64,000 bases of DNA, taken from assembly GCA_024752435.1 (NCBI GenBank), contig CP103027.1, positions 124,001 through 188,000 on the forward strand. The letters are read 5' to 3'. The position numbers and the translations under genes were made by a program. This DNA comes from Allantophomopsis cytisporea (taxonomy: Eukaryota > Ascomycota > Leotiomycetes > Phacidiales > Phacidiaceae). Within the stretch, counting starts at the first letter, position 1. Each line of letters opens with the position of its first letter. The notes under the pieces were generated by a model, which made no database searches, had not been told where the DNA came from, and saw nothing but the letters and a program-made list of their open reading frames with translations. Shown piece after piece: positions 11,754 to 24,606 of the stretch.

Positions 11754-14072
11754 ATGACGAGATTCTTGGCTGGCGACGAAGAACTGGGGAAGAAAGACGA
11801 CGACTACAGAGTCGGTAGGAAAAATGGAACCGGAGTTTCTTGGAACAGTAGAAAGGTATCGACAAGGAGGAGTCTGAAGAGGATTGGCCTAATCATCGCC
11901 ACGACAATAGGCTTGTATTACTTCTTCAAGAACATGCCAACGGATGTCCAACAACGAGGTGTACGCCCGCAATATATACATCCGGACCAGAAGGGCAGCA
12001 TCAGCAATTCTTTGTCCAAACCACCTCCATCGTCCAATGAGGCTGATCAGACGCCTCAAACCGCTGGAGAAGAGGAGTCGTCGAGACATACCTATGGTGG
12101 CCATATTAAGTTCTACGCATTAGCTGCAACATTGCAAGCCATCTCGAGATCGCAAGGAGTAAGAGTGGATAATAAAAATGTACTATTTGCGGCTTCCAGT
12201 TTGAAGAGCGCATCAACCTTGATACCAATGGCTTGTGATATGGCATTGATGGGAAGAAACACAGTTCACTTTGCATTTATGGGAAGAAGTGAGGTTTCGA
12301 TGGACCTTTTGAAAGCTGTCAATGGCATTGATGAAGAGTGTGTCGTGACATTCCATGGTATGTCGATCGAACCGCACCTTGGTTTTGACCTTAGCTGATG
12401 ATGTGAATAGATGCCCGACCAGATTTTGGACCTATAAGTACAGATTTTCGTATGGAGACTTCCTCATCAGCAGCGATTGGCCACATTGATAGCTACATGC
12501 ATCCTCAGGCAATTGTCATTGATGGATCGAGAGCTGAAGACGACTTTTTCATGAAAGGAGTGCGGCAAAAGGCCGTAGCGCTCCACAAAACAGTGGTGGA
12601 ATTACCAGAGAACTCCGAGCAAACATTACAATGGATTACCAGGCTCGATGCAGCTTCTCTATCAGGTACATACTGCAATTCCTTTTCAAATCTCTGGCTA
12701 ATATTTCCCTGTAGCATGGGACAAAATCAACATTGACATATTGATCCATGCCCCTTCTGCCTCGTCTGGTTCAATAATAAGACTACTTGAGTCCCTGAAA
12801 GGAGCCGACTTCTTCAACTCAGACCTTCCACGACTGACTATCGAACTTCCTCCTCAAGTTGACGAGCCTACTAAGCGCTTCCTCGAAGGCTTCAAGTGGC
12901 CTCCAGTTAATCCTGCTGGTGGTTCTCAAACCAACTATCTCACATTACGTCATCGCATTCCTTACAGTGGTATGACAACTGAGCAGAGTGCTCTTCGAAC
13001 ACTTGAAGCTTTCTGGCCAGCCAATTCTGCAAACTCGCACGTCCTTCTACTTTCTTCACAGGCCGAACTTTCTCCCCTATTTTACCACTATCTTAAATAT
13101 GCAATCCTTGAGTATCGTTACTCTACTGGAGCCAAAACGCATTACCAAAACTTCTTGGGTATATCGTTAGATCTTCCATCCAACTACCTAGATGATAGTA
13201 CTACTTTTATTCCTCCTATAAACTCAGCTCTCAAGAGTAAAACTACAGGACCAGAGACCCCATTCCTCTGGCAGGCGCCAAATAGCAACGCCGCTCTATA
13301 TTTTGGCGACAAATGGACCGAACTACACAGCTTCATATCCGGCAGTCTAAGCTCTCTATCCCCAATATCACCTCTCCTCTCCGAAAAACAAGTATCCAAG
13401 ACGTACCCCTCATGGCTCGAATCCATCCTTCAACTAGCCCGTATCCGAGGCTACTGGACCCTCTACCCCTCCTTCCCCTCCACTTCCGAAGCTCTCGTAA
13501 CCCTGCACAATGAGCTCTACCAAGCGCCCGAAGAGTTCTCAGATGATATCGATATACAGGACCCACCGGTCGACGGCGAACTCTCCGCCGATCCAAAAAC
13601 TCATATTTCACTGTCCCACCGCGAACAGCCCCTCCTCAAAACACATCTACTCAACATCCTCCCCAACAACGGCATTCTTCCTGAAACGCTGGACATGCCC
13701 CTCCTCACCTTTGATGGCCGCCGCGTCACGAACGTCGAAATGAGTTCTGAGGCTGAAAAGTTCGAAAGCACTTTCATACGCGAGATCGGTGGCTGCAAGA
13801 CCGGTGCCAAGGAGAAGAAGAGGGTACTTGGCAGCGCGGCTGATCTGTTCTGCGATGGAAGCGAGCCTGCTATCGTGCCTCTTGCGACAAATACCCTCAA
13901 GGAGGCAGCTCCAGCGCAGACGAGTGTCCCTGCTGGAAATGCCCCCGCTGCAAATGTTCCGGTGGTGAGTGAGGATTTGGTGACAGGGGAGATGGGTAGT
14001 GTGAAGGGTGTGACTGGCGCAAATGAGATATCCGCGCCTGTGCCAAAGAGCCCTGTTGCAGAGGTCGTGTGA
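11754..14072 (+). CDS. Glycosyltransferase 2-like type II membrane protein
   Basis: Three exons (11754-12357, 12411-12665, 12715-14072) give 738 aa. A short basic N-terminus precedes one hydrophobic segment at residues 42-58 (KRIGLIIATTIGLYYFF), the layout of a Golgi-type single-pass enzyme with a lumenal catalytic part. The lumenal region contains DKINIDILIHAPSASSGS and a run around LTIELPP that I associate with a fungal family annotated as glycosyltransferase 2. The C-terminal ~70 residues are Ala/Pro/Val-rich and look unstructured. Donor and substrate cannot be read from the sequence. Splicing is supported by frame: without the two introns the reading frame breaks. Divergent from MLH1. Confidence 0.8.
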
Positions 14073-17000
14073 GGCTATGGAAGATAATACGTGGATTAAG
14101 TGCTAGTACTTATTTGTTTTGGGGGTAGGCGTTACAGAGCACAGTATGGCCTGTCTGATCACGGGGTTACGTGCCAGTGAGAATTGTAATGGATTGGGTA
14201 GGATACCCCTAAGAGAATTATGCTTTGCAAATACTTTTGACTGGGGATTGGATTTGCGACTGTGGGGCTGTAATGAAGGGATGTGAAGGGTCTTCTGGGA
14301 ACCTGATGATTCCAAGTGAAAAGTTCCGACATTGCAGGTTCCTATGATGTGATATTGGATGAGTGGATAAACTTGGACACCGAGTAGGTGCTTGGTGTAA
14401 GTTTTAGTTCTGCTTGCTAGGGTGTCTGACGGTTCTATATAATATTATACAGTTATCACCAATTTTGTTCAGTAAGTAATTTGTGGCAGCTTTGTGTCTA
14501 TCATCATCACTATTAGATCTTCACTTGTAGACACTAAGAGTTATCCCAGAATGTGTATCATACTTACGATTGGGTCACTATCCATTTGGCCGTGTGCACT
14601 CATACTCGAACCTGGAATAGTGGTATTTTATTTCTTCTAAGATATTCTAGAAGTAGAATGGAATCTCTGATTGAATATGTCTTGAAACAGACAATCACAT
14701 GCAATGACTATGAATATTAACATTTTCAAGTCAGTTCACTAGATCTGATGCATCCTGATAACTCTAGAGAGGCTACTCTTCACTCAACCTTTTCATCCTC
14801 ATCCTAGCAAGTTTCTTCCTTTGTATTCCTTTGCAGAACCTACTTTCCGCCATAGAACGGATTTATATTCCAACTAACCTCTTACCCCTCCCCCGCCTTC
14901 GAAAATGGGTACCTCCGTCATATTTCCAATATGACTTCAATTCCTTAAATACAAGGCCGCATACACTTGGTGCCTTGCAAGCAGCCACGGCAAACTAAGA
15001 GCGGGAAAATACACATCGGCGTTCTTTCGGCCAAGGAATCGGAACTCCAGGCACACGCGCGCACATACTCCACTGACACGAAAGTATGCAGCGCGACCGC
15101 GACGGCGATCCAAAATTCGATTTGACTGAGACGAGACTGCAATGGTCTCACAGTACGATTGCGTTGTACCTCGCAACGGCTGAGCTAGAACTATTACAAA
15201 GTCACGTCGTATTCAAGCATACTGTACAATCTCTAACCATTGTGAAGATCGTCCACTTCCCTCACAGCTCCAGCTATAGCACAGCTTCATAGATAGCTGC
15301 AAAGATACACAACTGAAGGCTACACAGGCACACGTATCCATCCCAAGAGGGAAATATTCACGCTGCACCAGCACGGCGCGTCTCGCACTCACGCCCCAAG
15401 CACCAAAGCTCAAGCTCTCCCTCATCCAAGCTTACCTCATCGCAACTAACTCAGAATAGCCCATCGGCCATGGTACTCGCAGGCCGACAGCCTCGCCGCG
15501 GCCATCTTAGTCGCGCAGCTTACTCACACGCCCGTCACAGAGGCAGCGACCAATGAAGCATCACGGATAAGAGTTGACAAGTCCCGCCGCAATCCTGGCT
15601 CGTTCCCCATAGCGATGGATAAAGGAACCACTGGACCACTTGGACCTAAAAAAAACCATGTTTTTGCTGGGAAGTCTGTATTACGCTGTTGGTGCCGGTC
15701 GATGGCTTTGGCGGGGCCCGCCCCAGCGTAAATATGTACTGTACGCTGTAGACTGTGCCCTGCGCCTTGGAGGGGTGGTGTGTCGCTTTATCGGCGGGGT
15801 GAGAGAGAGAGAGAAGGCGGCGCATACGTAGGGCTCGCTCGTGTGGTGCACCACCTTTCGTATGTGTTCTTCTGTGGCCGTGTTTTCGAGGCTGCTGCTG
15901 TTGTTGTTGCTGCTGCTTGTTTGGCGCCGTGGATTGTACCGTAGGTACCTAACCTATCTTACCGTGCCGTGCCATATTCAAGAGCGGCTTTTGCAGAGCA
16001 GTCGAAGTGACCGAGATACTCAGCGGTGTAGGTGAATTGGAGCTCGAAGTCGCCGGCCTCATACTGTAGCGGCTCTCCCAACGCATCGAATCCAAATCGC
16101 AAAGTGAATCGTATAAAATCCCTCATGCGGCATCTTGCAATAATTTTTTTTCTCTCTTTTTTTTCTTCTAAAATAATGGGTACAAGCGGTTTATCAGTGT
16201 TGCTTTTCGCCTCCGGTCGGCGGATCTACATTCTTGTTATGTAGGCGACCCTGTTGTAACTTGTACTTGGAGACCCGCCGGCAAGCTCTTCGACATGGGC
16301 GTAACGTGGGGAAGGTAGAGCTAGGATAGACGGACGGCCACACCTTTTCGTGCCTCTACGGCCTCGAGGAGCTGCGCATCACATCGTGGCATGGAGATAT
16401 ACAGAACATGCATATGCAGAGTCGAGTATATATTAAGGTATGCGTGGATACCAGCTAGACATAGTACGTACCAGGAGGAATTCGTATGATTTTGTATGTA
16501 TATACACGAGATGAGCTGAGATGGGGATGGATGGTAGGATGCGAGGGCACCCGGAGCTGTAACCTGTCGTACTCTCATCTCAATTCCAATCTCGTCTTGG
16601 CAAGCATCGAGGGAGTACGGTACATACTGCGTACAGTACAGTAAGTAGCATAGTACATCATAGAATAGATGAAACCAGCCAATTCCCAAGCACGGCTTAG
16701 TATTGCACGTTTGTGCTGTCCTACGCCGTCGCCCAGCATGATAAATGCCAGGGCCCTTGCGACGGTGACGTTGAGCCACCGAACGAGCGGGTGAATTTCC
16801 ACGCCGTGATACCTATCGTCCAGTTACCCTATCTACCTCTACCCTCATACGCACATATATGTAGTACATCCAGCTGCAATCATTGTCGTCCATCCACATC
16901 TATGGTTTCACTGTCACATTCTGCACGACTGTGTCATTTGGGTGATGATGATATATATGTCGTATATGAATGGCTGTGTCCCAGTAGACGCGAGTCCAGA

Positions 17001-19335
17001 GCGCCATCGCCGTTGTAGATCTACGAAACGGCTCGTTATCTCCATGGCCTGGCCATTGACTCCATCGTGCTTGATTGGACTTGCCGGCCTATTCGTGAGT
17101 CTCTATTCCATGGACATGGAAATCTAAATCGCATGATCTGCCTCGGGCGGAAGTGTCATCCAATGCGGTTCGCGCTGGGTGTATATACAAGTAAATGGGG
17201 GTTGATATGTGAGATTCATGGGTTGGGTGAGTCTTCGATGGCACGATGGGTAGGGTCTTTTTTCTATGGATGGGCATGGGCATGGGATGGTTGTATGTAC
17301 TTTACTACGTACTTCGATGTGTATGCCTGTTTTGGACATAACGCTGCATGTATTGATTGATAGGCTGCTCTTCTTGGCGGCCGATGTCTGCAACATTTGT
17401 CTGAGAATAATCACAGCCTTTGCCTGTGAGTGTTGGACCTTCCTACTTCTTTGTCTGGTGGGCACGCGGAACTGCGGCGTGGCGTGGTACGCATGAGTAC
17501 AGGCGAGTTCCAATGGAAGGGTTCGTATTTGTTTACGGAGTATTGTAGTCATGTACATATGTATGTTCGAGAGTATATGTATATGGTGTCTGATATATGC
17601 ATGCAGTACTTGAGCAGAGTTCAAGGTACGGAGGTCAGCATGGAGCATCCTTCCACAAAAGAATTCTACCAGAGGTGGAGGAGAATGACCGAGTACAAAA
17701 GGGCGACGATGTAAAAGACTCTTGTGATACCCATCTAGACTGGGAATCATGCAGGCCATGAGGCTTCGATTCGATGCACACCATTGAGAATCGCAGCTCC
17801 AACCACCATGAGATCAAGATCTAGATAGAGTCGATAACCCGGCCTAAGGGAGCCAGAGACGGAGTTTAGGAGTGGGAAAACAGAGAGAAAGAGAGATAGT
17901 AGCGAGTAGAGAGTTTGGCACATGCACCGTAAGCGCTGGGTACGCTACTCTAACGTTCGAACCTTCGCATCTTTATCGATGTTTGAGTATGAAGTATGGG
18001 ATAGGCCAGCAAAGGAAATGAAGAACAACAGATGATGTTCCCGGGGGGATTGGACTGGGAATGGTAATGGGTTTATGGATACTCTCGATACTCCAATAGT
18101 AATCGAGACAATGTTAACAATAGCCAGCGAATGGAAGAGTGGGAGGAATACGGAGTATGGAGTATCTATCCATACCCGCATATAGCAAGCGTCCTTTTCT
18201 TGTTCCCTTCCGACGTCGTTGGCTTATCCAATAACGTGGATTGTATTTCTAGATTTATACACCGGGACAATTACTGCACTTACTGACCTCGGAAATGGGA
18301 ACCCCTCCTGGCTTTGGTTCTGGTTCTAGTCCTGGCTCTGGTTCCGACACTGCCAATGTCAGGCCTGCGCTGGTTTGATTCATCATGGTGATTGAGTGGG
18401 ATGGAAAAGCCACAGTATCGGTCGTGTGGTCGTGGTCTTGTATTTCATATGTACAGTATCTTTGTTCCACCTGCACTGCGCATTCTGGGGAGCTTGTGGC
18501 CCGGAGCTGTGTTAGGCTGAGGTGGGTGGGAGTGATAGTGCCGCAGCTATTCCTATCCGCCATCTCAACAATGAAAGAGTGGCTTATCTGTCTGAAGATT
18601 TATGGGTACCTAGGTGTCGAGTTGTTCTCCAAGTGAAGATAGTCGAACGAAGAGCAAAGGATACGACGGGAAGAGGTTTCGAGTATTGATCGTATGGAGT
18701 CGAGGTCAATTTTGACTGGCATGAGTTGTTATTGACTGGGGTGACTCTGTTGCTTGCATGAAAATGGTGATGGATGGGTTTGTTGGACCTGTTGGAAGTG
18801 TGGAGGGGTCGAGTTTCGATGTGAGGGTCAATCATCGTGCGTGCATACAGCTTGCTCATGCTTGCTGCGTCCGTCTCTCCATTTACATTGCTGTTCGAAG
18901 AGGTGGGGGTTCCTTTGGGGATTCGTGGGCGTGCAATCAGCCATATTTCGAGGATATCTATCTCGCTTGTTTGGTCATGGAGGATCATCGAGGCTGTCTA
19001 GTTGTTCATGGTTTGTTCTGGCGGTGGAACAGCGCGCAGAGTCGGCACAGAAGACGCGAAGAAAGGAAACATTTAGGCATCGTGAGTGGGCGAGGTGAGT
19101 AATGCGAGTGGAAAAAGTTGTGGGCTTTTGGTTGTCCTTAGAAAGTTTTGAAGGGATTGATGTGCGAGGGAATAGGAAATGAAGTAAGAGAGTGGAAGGG
19201 TGAAGCGTGAAGGGTTTAGGATGATGGATGACGAGAGGACAGCTTAACAAAGATTCCACAGTCCAGACCTTTCGATGTATTTTTGTAGGTATTCGATTCT
19301 TCGATGGATACCTACTGCGAGTGCATTGATTGTAT

Positions 19336-19351
19336 GTACGTACGTACGTAC
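19336..19351. repeat. (GTAC)4 microsatellite
   Basis: Four perfect GTAC units, self-complementary, embedded in a GTATGTAC-rich neighbourhood. Confidence 0.9.
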
Positions 19352-19705
19352 ATTTATACTCGTACAAAGGTTATGTTGTATATACAGACATTGATGTTAC
19401 CCATCGATCGATAGCTTGCTTGTGTTGACTTGTAGACGATAGCACACGCGACACATACACAAGGTACATATACATATGTATATCGATCGATCTTGGTTGG
19501 AAGTTAGTGCGATAGTAGTAACATTTCTCCATGTTCAAGGAGACAAAATGAGTCTATGTTACTGTGATGGAGTAGTCACATAGTAGGGACATAGGTAATT
19601 TCTTTATGGGAGCTTATGTAGGGTGCGGTCCGGTGAGGTATATACGTGTATGTATGTATGTAAATATTATGTATGTACCTAGAATACAGTGACTCCTTAG
19701 GTTAT

Positions 19706-19771
19706 ACTCTCTCACTTTCTCTCACTTTTATTCTCACACTCTCACACTCTCACACGCTCACACGCTCTCAC
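19706..19771. repeat. CTCACA/CTCACT-type microsatellite
   Basis: Imperfect short-period pyrimidine-rich repeat of CTCACA, CTCACT and CACACGCT units. Confidence 0.85.
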
Positions 19772-20001
19772 TTCGTACTTGTTCTTCTCTTGCCTTTCTT
19801 TTCTACTATAATACATAAGACCCATACCTTATACAGAGTGAATCATAATAAAAGATGAAATTAAACAAACGATGAGAATAAGAACATGTGCGTAGTTCAA
19901 CTGGTCACCTGCTCTGCTCAGCCCAGCCCAATCCTTTCTCTTTCTTCCCTTTTACTCCATATTAAAAATATTAATAAAATGCCCCCAAAAAGTGCCTCAA
20001 G

Positions 20002-20031
20002 ACAACACAACACAACACAACACAACACAAC
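20002..20031. repeat. (ACAAC)6 microsatellite
   Basis: Six perfect pentanucleotide units about 600 bases upstream of the glutamine synthetase start codon. Confidence 0.9.
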
Positions 20032-20628
20032 ATCCTCGAACTGACTTTATCATTTTTAAACCCGGCTAGGTGCGTCGACGCCCACTCTGCTCCGTAAACC
20101 AGGCCCCGAGCTAAAGTGAGCTAAGTGACAGGCGCACCGCAGACAGACAAGCAACACAAAAATACTGAGAGCTATTGTTGCTTGCTCTTATCGCTCACCC
20201 ACCCAGAAACCCATCAACCCATCAACCCAACGCCCAATAAAACCCTCCTCTCTTCCACTCAGTCTCCCACCACCCACCCCCCCTCCCCAACCCAACTGCA
20301 CACTCGCAAAGCCTCTTCGATCTCTTACTCATAATCACTCGAACAGCTAAAACATCTTCCTCAAAAATCCTCCTCCCTCTTCCTTCATTCTTCCCATAAA
20401 CCTTTTCCCCCCTCAAATCGTCAACTTCAGATCTCCTCTCCGATCTTCATCTTCATCCTCATACTCTAAACTCCAATCCTCTATTCCTCTCATACCTATC
20501 ATCACAACCAATCTCACTTTCTACACCCTCTACCCTCTTACCCCACGAAAGACAGCATTTTGAGCTTCTTTCATTCCCCACTCATAATCCAAAAACCAAT
20601 TCACTTTTGTTTCTTCACATCCGCAACC

Positions 20629-22399
20629 ATGGTACGTTGAGTTCTTCAATCCAAACCTCTGAAACTTGTCATTTTTTGCTATTCTTCATTGATCACATAC
20701 CTCATTGCGTTGGCTGGTCATACTTGTCCACCAGCTCTCATTCCCCCCCACACATTCCCCCCCTTCAAGCTTCATACACAAAAAAAGAAAGACCACAGCA
20801 GAATCGCATGGCTAACATGAATCAATTATCCAGGCCGGCTCAACGACCGTTTCCTACACGGCGAACGTGAGTTACCAGAGCTTTAAAAAGCTCAATTCGG
20901 ATTGACTAATGCCTTGCGCAGCTTCTGAAGTACATGAAGCTCGACCAGCAGAACTCTTTCATGGCTGAGTACATCTGGATCGACAGCAATGGTGGTGTCC
21001 GCTCAAAGTCCAAGGTTAGTACTACTCGAATCCCACCCATCTCTCAACGTCCCTTGCATAGCTGCGTCTCATCCGCTCAACGCAAATGACTTACGCAAAC
21101 GCACTCGCACATTCTATCGCGGTATTTGTCGTGCCGGCCGTATCCAATGGCAACTGGCACAATATCGGACGGAAAAGGATTGGGTAGACTCCCAACGGAG
21201 CTACTCTCTGACTTATCTTCCAATTGTGTTGAATGTGTCGCGTGTACCACGTGCAAGCTTGGCGCGGCACTGTGCGGCATTGCGGCGTGGCGCTGCTTCA
21301 TCCTTCCAATACGAAGTTCTCATGACTAATCGCGTGTTTCCTCTAGACCCTTGAGTTCAAGGACCCAGCCAACAAGGAGACATGGACTACCGAAAAGAAC
21401 CTCGGTGACCTTCCAGAATGGAACTTTGATGGTTCCTCCACTGGCCAGGCCCCAGGTGATAACTCCGATGTCTACATCCGCCCAGTTCGCATTTACCCAG
21501 ACCCAATGCGCGGCGCCCCAAACATTCTCGTTCTTACCGAGTGCTGGGATAACGATGGAACTCCAAACAAGTTCAACTACAGACATGAGGCTGCCAAGCT
21601 TATGGAGACCCATGCTGCCCACAAGCCATGGTTCGGTCTTGAGCAGGAGTACACCCTTCTTGACATGTCTGACCGCCCATACGGATGGCCAGTAAACGGT
21701 TTCCCAGGTCCACAGGGTCCATACTACTGTGGTGTTGGTACCGGAAAGGTCTTCTGCAGAGATATTGTCGATGCTCACTACAAGGCCTGCTTGTACTCCG
21801 GTATCAAGATCTCTGGTACTAACGCTGAGGTTATGCCAGCTCAGTGGGAGTTCCAAGTCGGACCATGTGTCGGTATTGAGAGTAAGTTGCTCATGGCCAA
21901 AAAAAATCCCCTCCCCAAGCATGCCTCAATACATCAAGTACTAACTACTTCTGCAGTGGGTGATGACCTCTGGATGGCTCGTTTCCTTCTCCACAGAATT
22001 GCCGAGGAGTTCGGTGCCAAGATCTCCCTTCACCCCAAGCCAATTCCAGGAGACTGGAACGGAGCTGGACTTCACAGCAACTTCTCCTCCGAGGAGATGC
22101 GCAAGCCAGGAGGCATGAAGGCCATTGAGGCTGCTATCAAAAAGCTTGAGGGCCGCCACAAGGAGCACATTGCCGTTTACGGTGAGGATAACACCATGCG
22201 TCTTACCGGCAAGCACGAGACCGGTAACATCGACGAGTTCACATACGGAGTTGCCAACCGTGGCGCCTCGATCAGAATCCCAAGAGAATGTGGCCACAAG
22301 GGTTACGGATACTTTGAGGATAGACGACCGGCCTCCAACGCCGACCCATACCGCATTTCGGGTATCATGATGGAGACTATTTATGGCAAGTCGGAATAG
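20629..22399 (+). CDS. glnA: Glutamine synthetase
   Basis: Converts glutamate, ammonium and ATP to glutamine, the entry point of nitrogen assimilation. Five exons (20629-20631, 20834-20866, 20922-21014, 21347-21881, 21957-22399) give 368 aa. Exon 1 is only the ATG, directly followed by a 202-nt intron with a CTAAC branch site. Family motifs are plain: the beta-grasp segment with WNFDGSSTGQA, the catalytic-face FGLEQEYTLLD, the ATP-region NGAGLHSNFS and NRGASIRIPR near the C-terminus. Length fits eukaryotic type II GS (about 350-370 aa, decameric, cytosolic). Codon use is strongly biased (Pro nearly always CCA, many C-ending codons), with a long pyrimidine-rich leader, both signs of high expression. 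Three CGATAG words at 19409-19515 could bind GATA-type nitrogen regulators, which is inference only. Confidence 0.96.
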
Positions 22400-23333
22400 A
22401 CTTGTCGTTTTTTTTGGTCTTTGATTGTTAGCTGAAAATGGTTGTGTGTGGCTTGGGCTTTTGTGACTTCTTCTTTGCCTTTTATCAAAGAAAAGAAGGG
22501 GAAATGGGATTATTGGTCTTGGGTGTTTTTTAACTACTACTTTTTGTGTTTATTTGTGTTGCGTTGCGAAAGATCCTTTGAAACACGGCGATGCCCCTTA
22601 CATCTTCCTGCCTCTTGCTCTCTTACTTTTGTATGGTGAGGAGGGATTGGGGGATGGGGTTACGGGTGTATAATTGAAAACTATATGCTGATTTTCTTTG
22701 AGGTTTGCTATGTGATTTTGATATGTGATGTTATCGACTAACTGATACAGTCACTACTACTGATGTTGATAACGATACTGCTATCGATACTGGTCGAGTA
22801 TTTTCTCTCCTTGACTGGGGTATCTGCCCATGTGATTTGAATTTTTTTTGCGGCGCCTAATATTCAATTGACATGTGATGTGAAGTGGAGCGCCGTCACG
22901 GCCACATTCAGTCTCGGTCATGGTCACGGTGAGGTTCGATGTGGAAAATGATTAATGTGGCGTTCATGATTGGGGCCCGATGGTCAGGGGTCTATCATGG
23001 CATTGCCTGGGGTCTACTGTTTATATCTGCATGATGGGCAAAGAAGATGTGCATGTAATGTATATGCCGTGATTTTGTGGTGATTTTGTAATGGCTTGAT
23101 CGCGCTTTCTCTTGGATCTTGCTGTAATGGTTTTTATGGAGTTGAGTTTTCATGAGAGGATGTAGGGAGTTAAGTTGGATTTGAGATGAATGGTTGGATG
23201 GTTGATGGTGGATGGTGGATGATGGAATGGTGGAATGGGTATATCAAAATGGAATGAATGGAGAATGGTGGAATAATCGACGAGACACAGTGGGATCATG
23301 GAAGGAAGACGATGCTGCCATTCAAGCGGAGAA

Positions 23334-23358
23334 GTGAGAGTGAGAGTGAGAGTGAGAG
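23334..23358. repeat. (GAGAGT)n microsatellite
   Basis: About four tandem six-base GTGAGA units. Confidence 0.8.
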
Positions 23359-23514
23359 GGCGATGCTGATGGCTTTTCAATTGTGGATACCGGTGGGACT
23401 GAGCACAGAGCAGGCGTGCTGTAGTGCTCGTGCAAAGATGGGGTGAGCCTTGGTGTTCTTTGCCTTTGGATGGAGCTTCTTGCGGCTGCTTGCGGCTGTC
23501 GGCGGCTATGCGTG

Positions 23515-23553
23515 TGGGTACGGGTGCGGGTTCGGGTACGGGTACGGTTCGGG
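23515..23553. repeat. GGGTNC hexamer repeat
   Basis: Six-base units GGGTAC, GGGTGC and GGGTTC repeated about six times. G-rich but with GGG runs only, and not the TTAGGG telomere unit. Confidence 0.75.
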
Positions 23554-24606
23554 CTTGGATTGTGATTGAGATCTGAGTGCTGAGTTTTATGTGAGGGGAT
23601 TTGACCGGGGTAGAGAGTCGCTTGTGAATGGTTTGAAAGGGTTATCGATGACTGGTCTGTTGCTTTGGAGAAGGTTGGAATATGGATGGGCTTGGTCATT
23701 GTGTAGGTTTGCTGGATTGGCTTGTGAGATTGATAACTACACCGTGTGATTGCGGCTCTTGATGGGTTATGGGAATCTGGTTGTCGATGATGATAATTCC
23801 ACTGACTATGTTCAAGAGCCGTGAACTATATCCTAGTTACTGCTTTTATAATCTTTCTTGACAAGTGTATGTAGTATGACGTATATTTATCCTTGTATGT
23901 GAATAGTAACATAACTGCTTTAGCACCCTTTTGAAAGGACCTTGCCCCAATAACATGAAAATAGTAACCACTTGGATTCTTAGAGCGAGGAAGAATAAGT
24001 ATAGTGAAAGAGATAACAATGATGACTCCTTAACAAATTGTGAAGTTCAAATCGGAACGACGGCGAATTCCAAGAGACAGGATATATAAAGAATTACTGA
24101 TTCTATAGAATATTGCTTAAAAGAGATGATACTTGAGACCTTTCTAAAGGTATGTCACCAAAAGCCTTTCTGTAGGCGTTGTAATCCGTATTACATGTAT
24201 CTAATACTTCAAAGATTTGAAGTTTTTGGAATATATGCTTTCAATATAAAGGTTGTTACTTGACTCAGCATACACTATTATGCTATCACAATCAATCTCT
24301 CAATTATTTCATAACATTGGAGAAATGCACTCAAAATTTGTTCAAATTGATTTTTTGACAGCTTCTTAACTATAGTATCATTAACAGACGCTAAAGATCA
24401 ATTGAAGTGACATGCAGTAAACCATTACATTTCATAACCCAGTAACCAATACAATTATGATATCCCCAATGAAGTGCTCCTGAAGAAACATCTTTTCCAA
24501 TGCTGACAAATTCCATATCAAACTATCCCAAACTCCAAGAACCATCTTTTCAATGCAGACCAATTCCGATATCAAACGATCACAAACCCCAAAGAACTCG
24601 CTTCCC

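Larger units (their letters stand above)
14073..20628. other. 6.5-kb region without a gene, upstream of glutamine synthetase
   Basis: No supportable coding region on either strand. Several open frames of 100-210 codons exist (for example minus 16321-16779 and 17124-17759, plus 18754-19098), but they lack domain-like composition, splice partners or conserved motifs. Base composition is mixed rather than AT-rich, with many short repeats (GTAC, CTCACA, ACAAC) and two copies of TACGGAGTA (17534-17542, 18149-18157). From about 20150 to 20628 it becomes strongly pyrimidine-rich, as in 5' UTRs of highly expressed fungal genes. Likely contents are the distal promoter and leader of glutamine synthetase, and perhaps non-coding transcripts. 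Confidence 0.6.
22400..24606. other. Intergenic with simple repeats
   Basis: No gene seen. It begins with the T-rich 3' flank of glutamine synthetase and later carries GATGGT-type, GAGAGT and GGGTAC-like repeats (23160-23553). An open minus frame at 23322-23699 is an artefact of these repeats (runs of Arg-Thr and Ser-His). Confidence 0.6.

Noticed and set aside
16321..17759. Minus-strand frames of 152 and 211 codons in the 14-20 kb region
   Set aside because: His/Tyr/Cys-rich composition, no domain, no splice partner and overlap with short repeats.
18255..18563. Minus frame with Pro-Glu repeats
   Set aside because: The repeats come from a GGTTCTGG-type microsatellite; no other coding sign.
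21326..21922. 198-codon frame antisense to glutamine synthetase exon 4
   Set aside because: Codon-bias shadow of a highly expressed gene.
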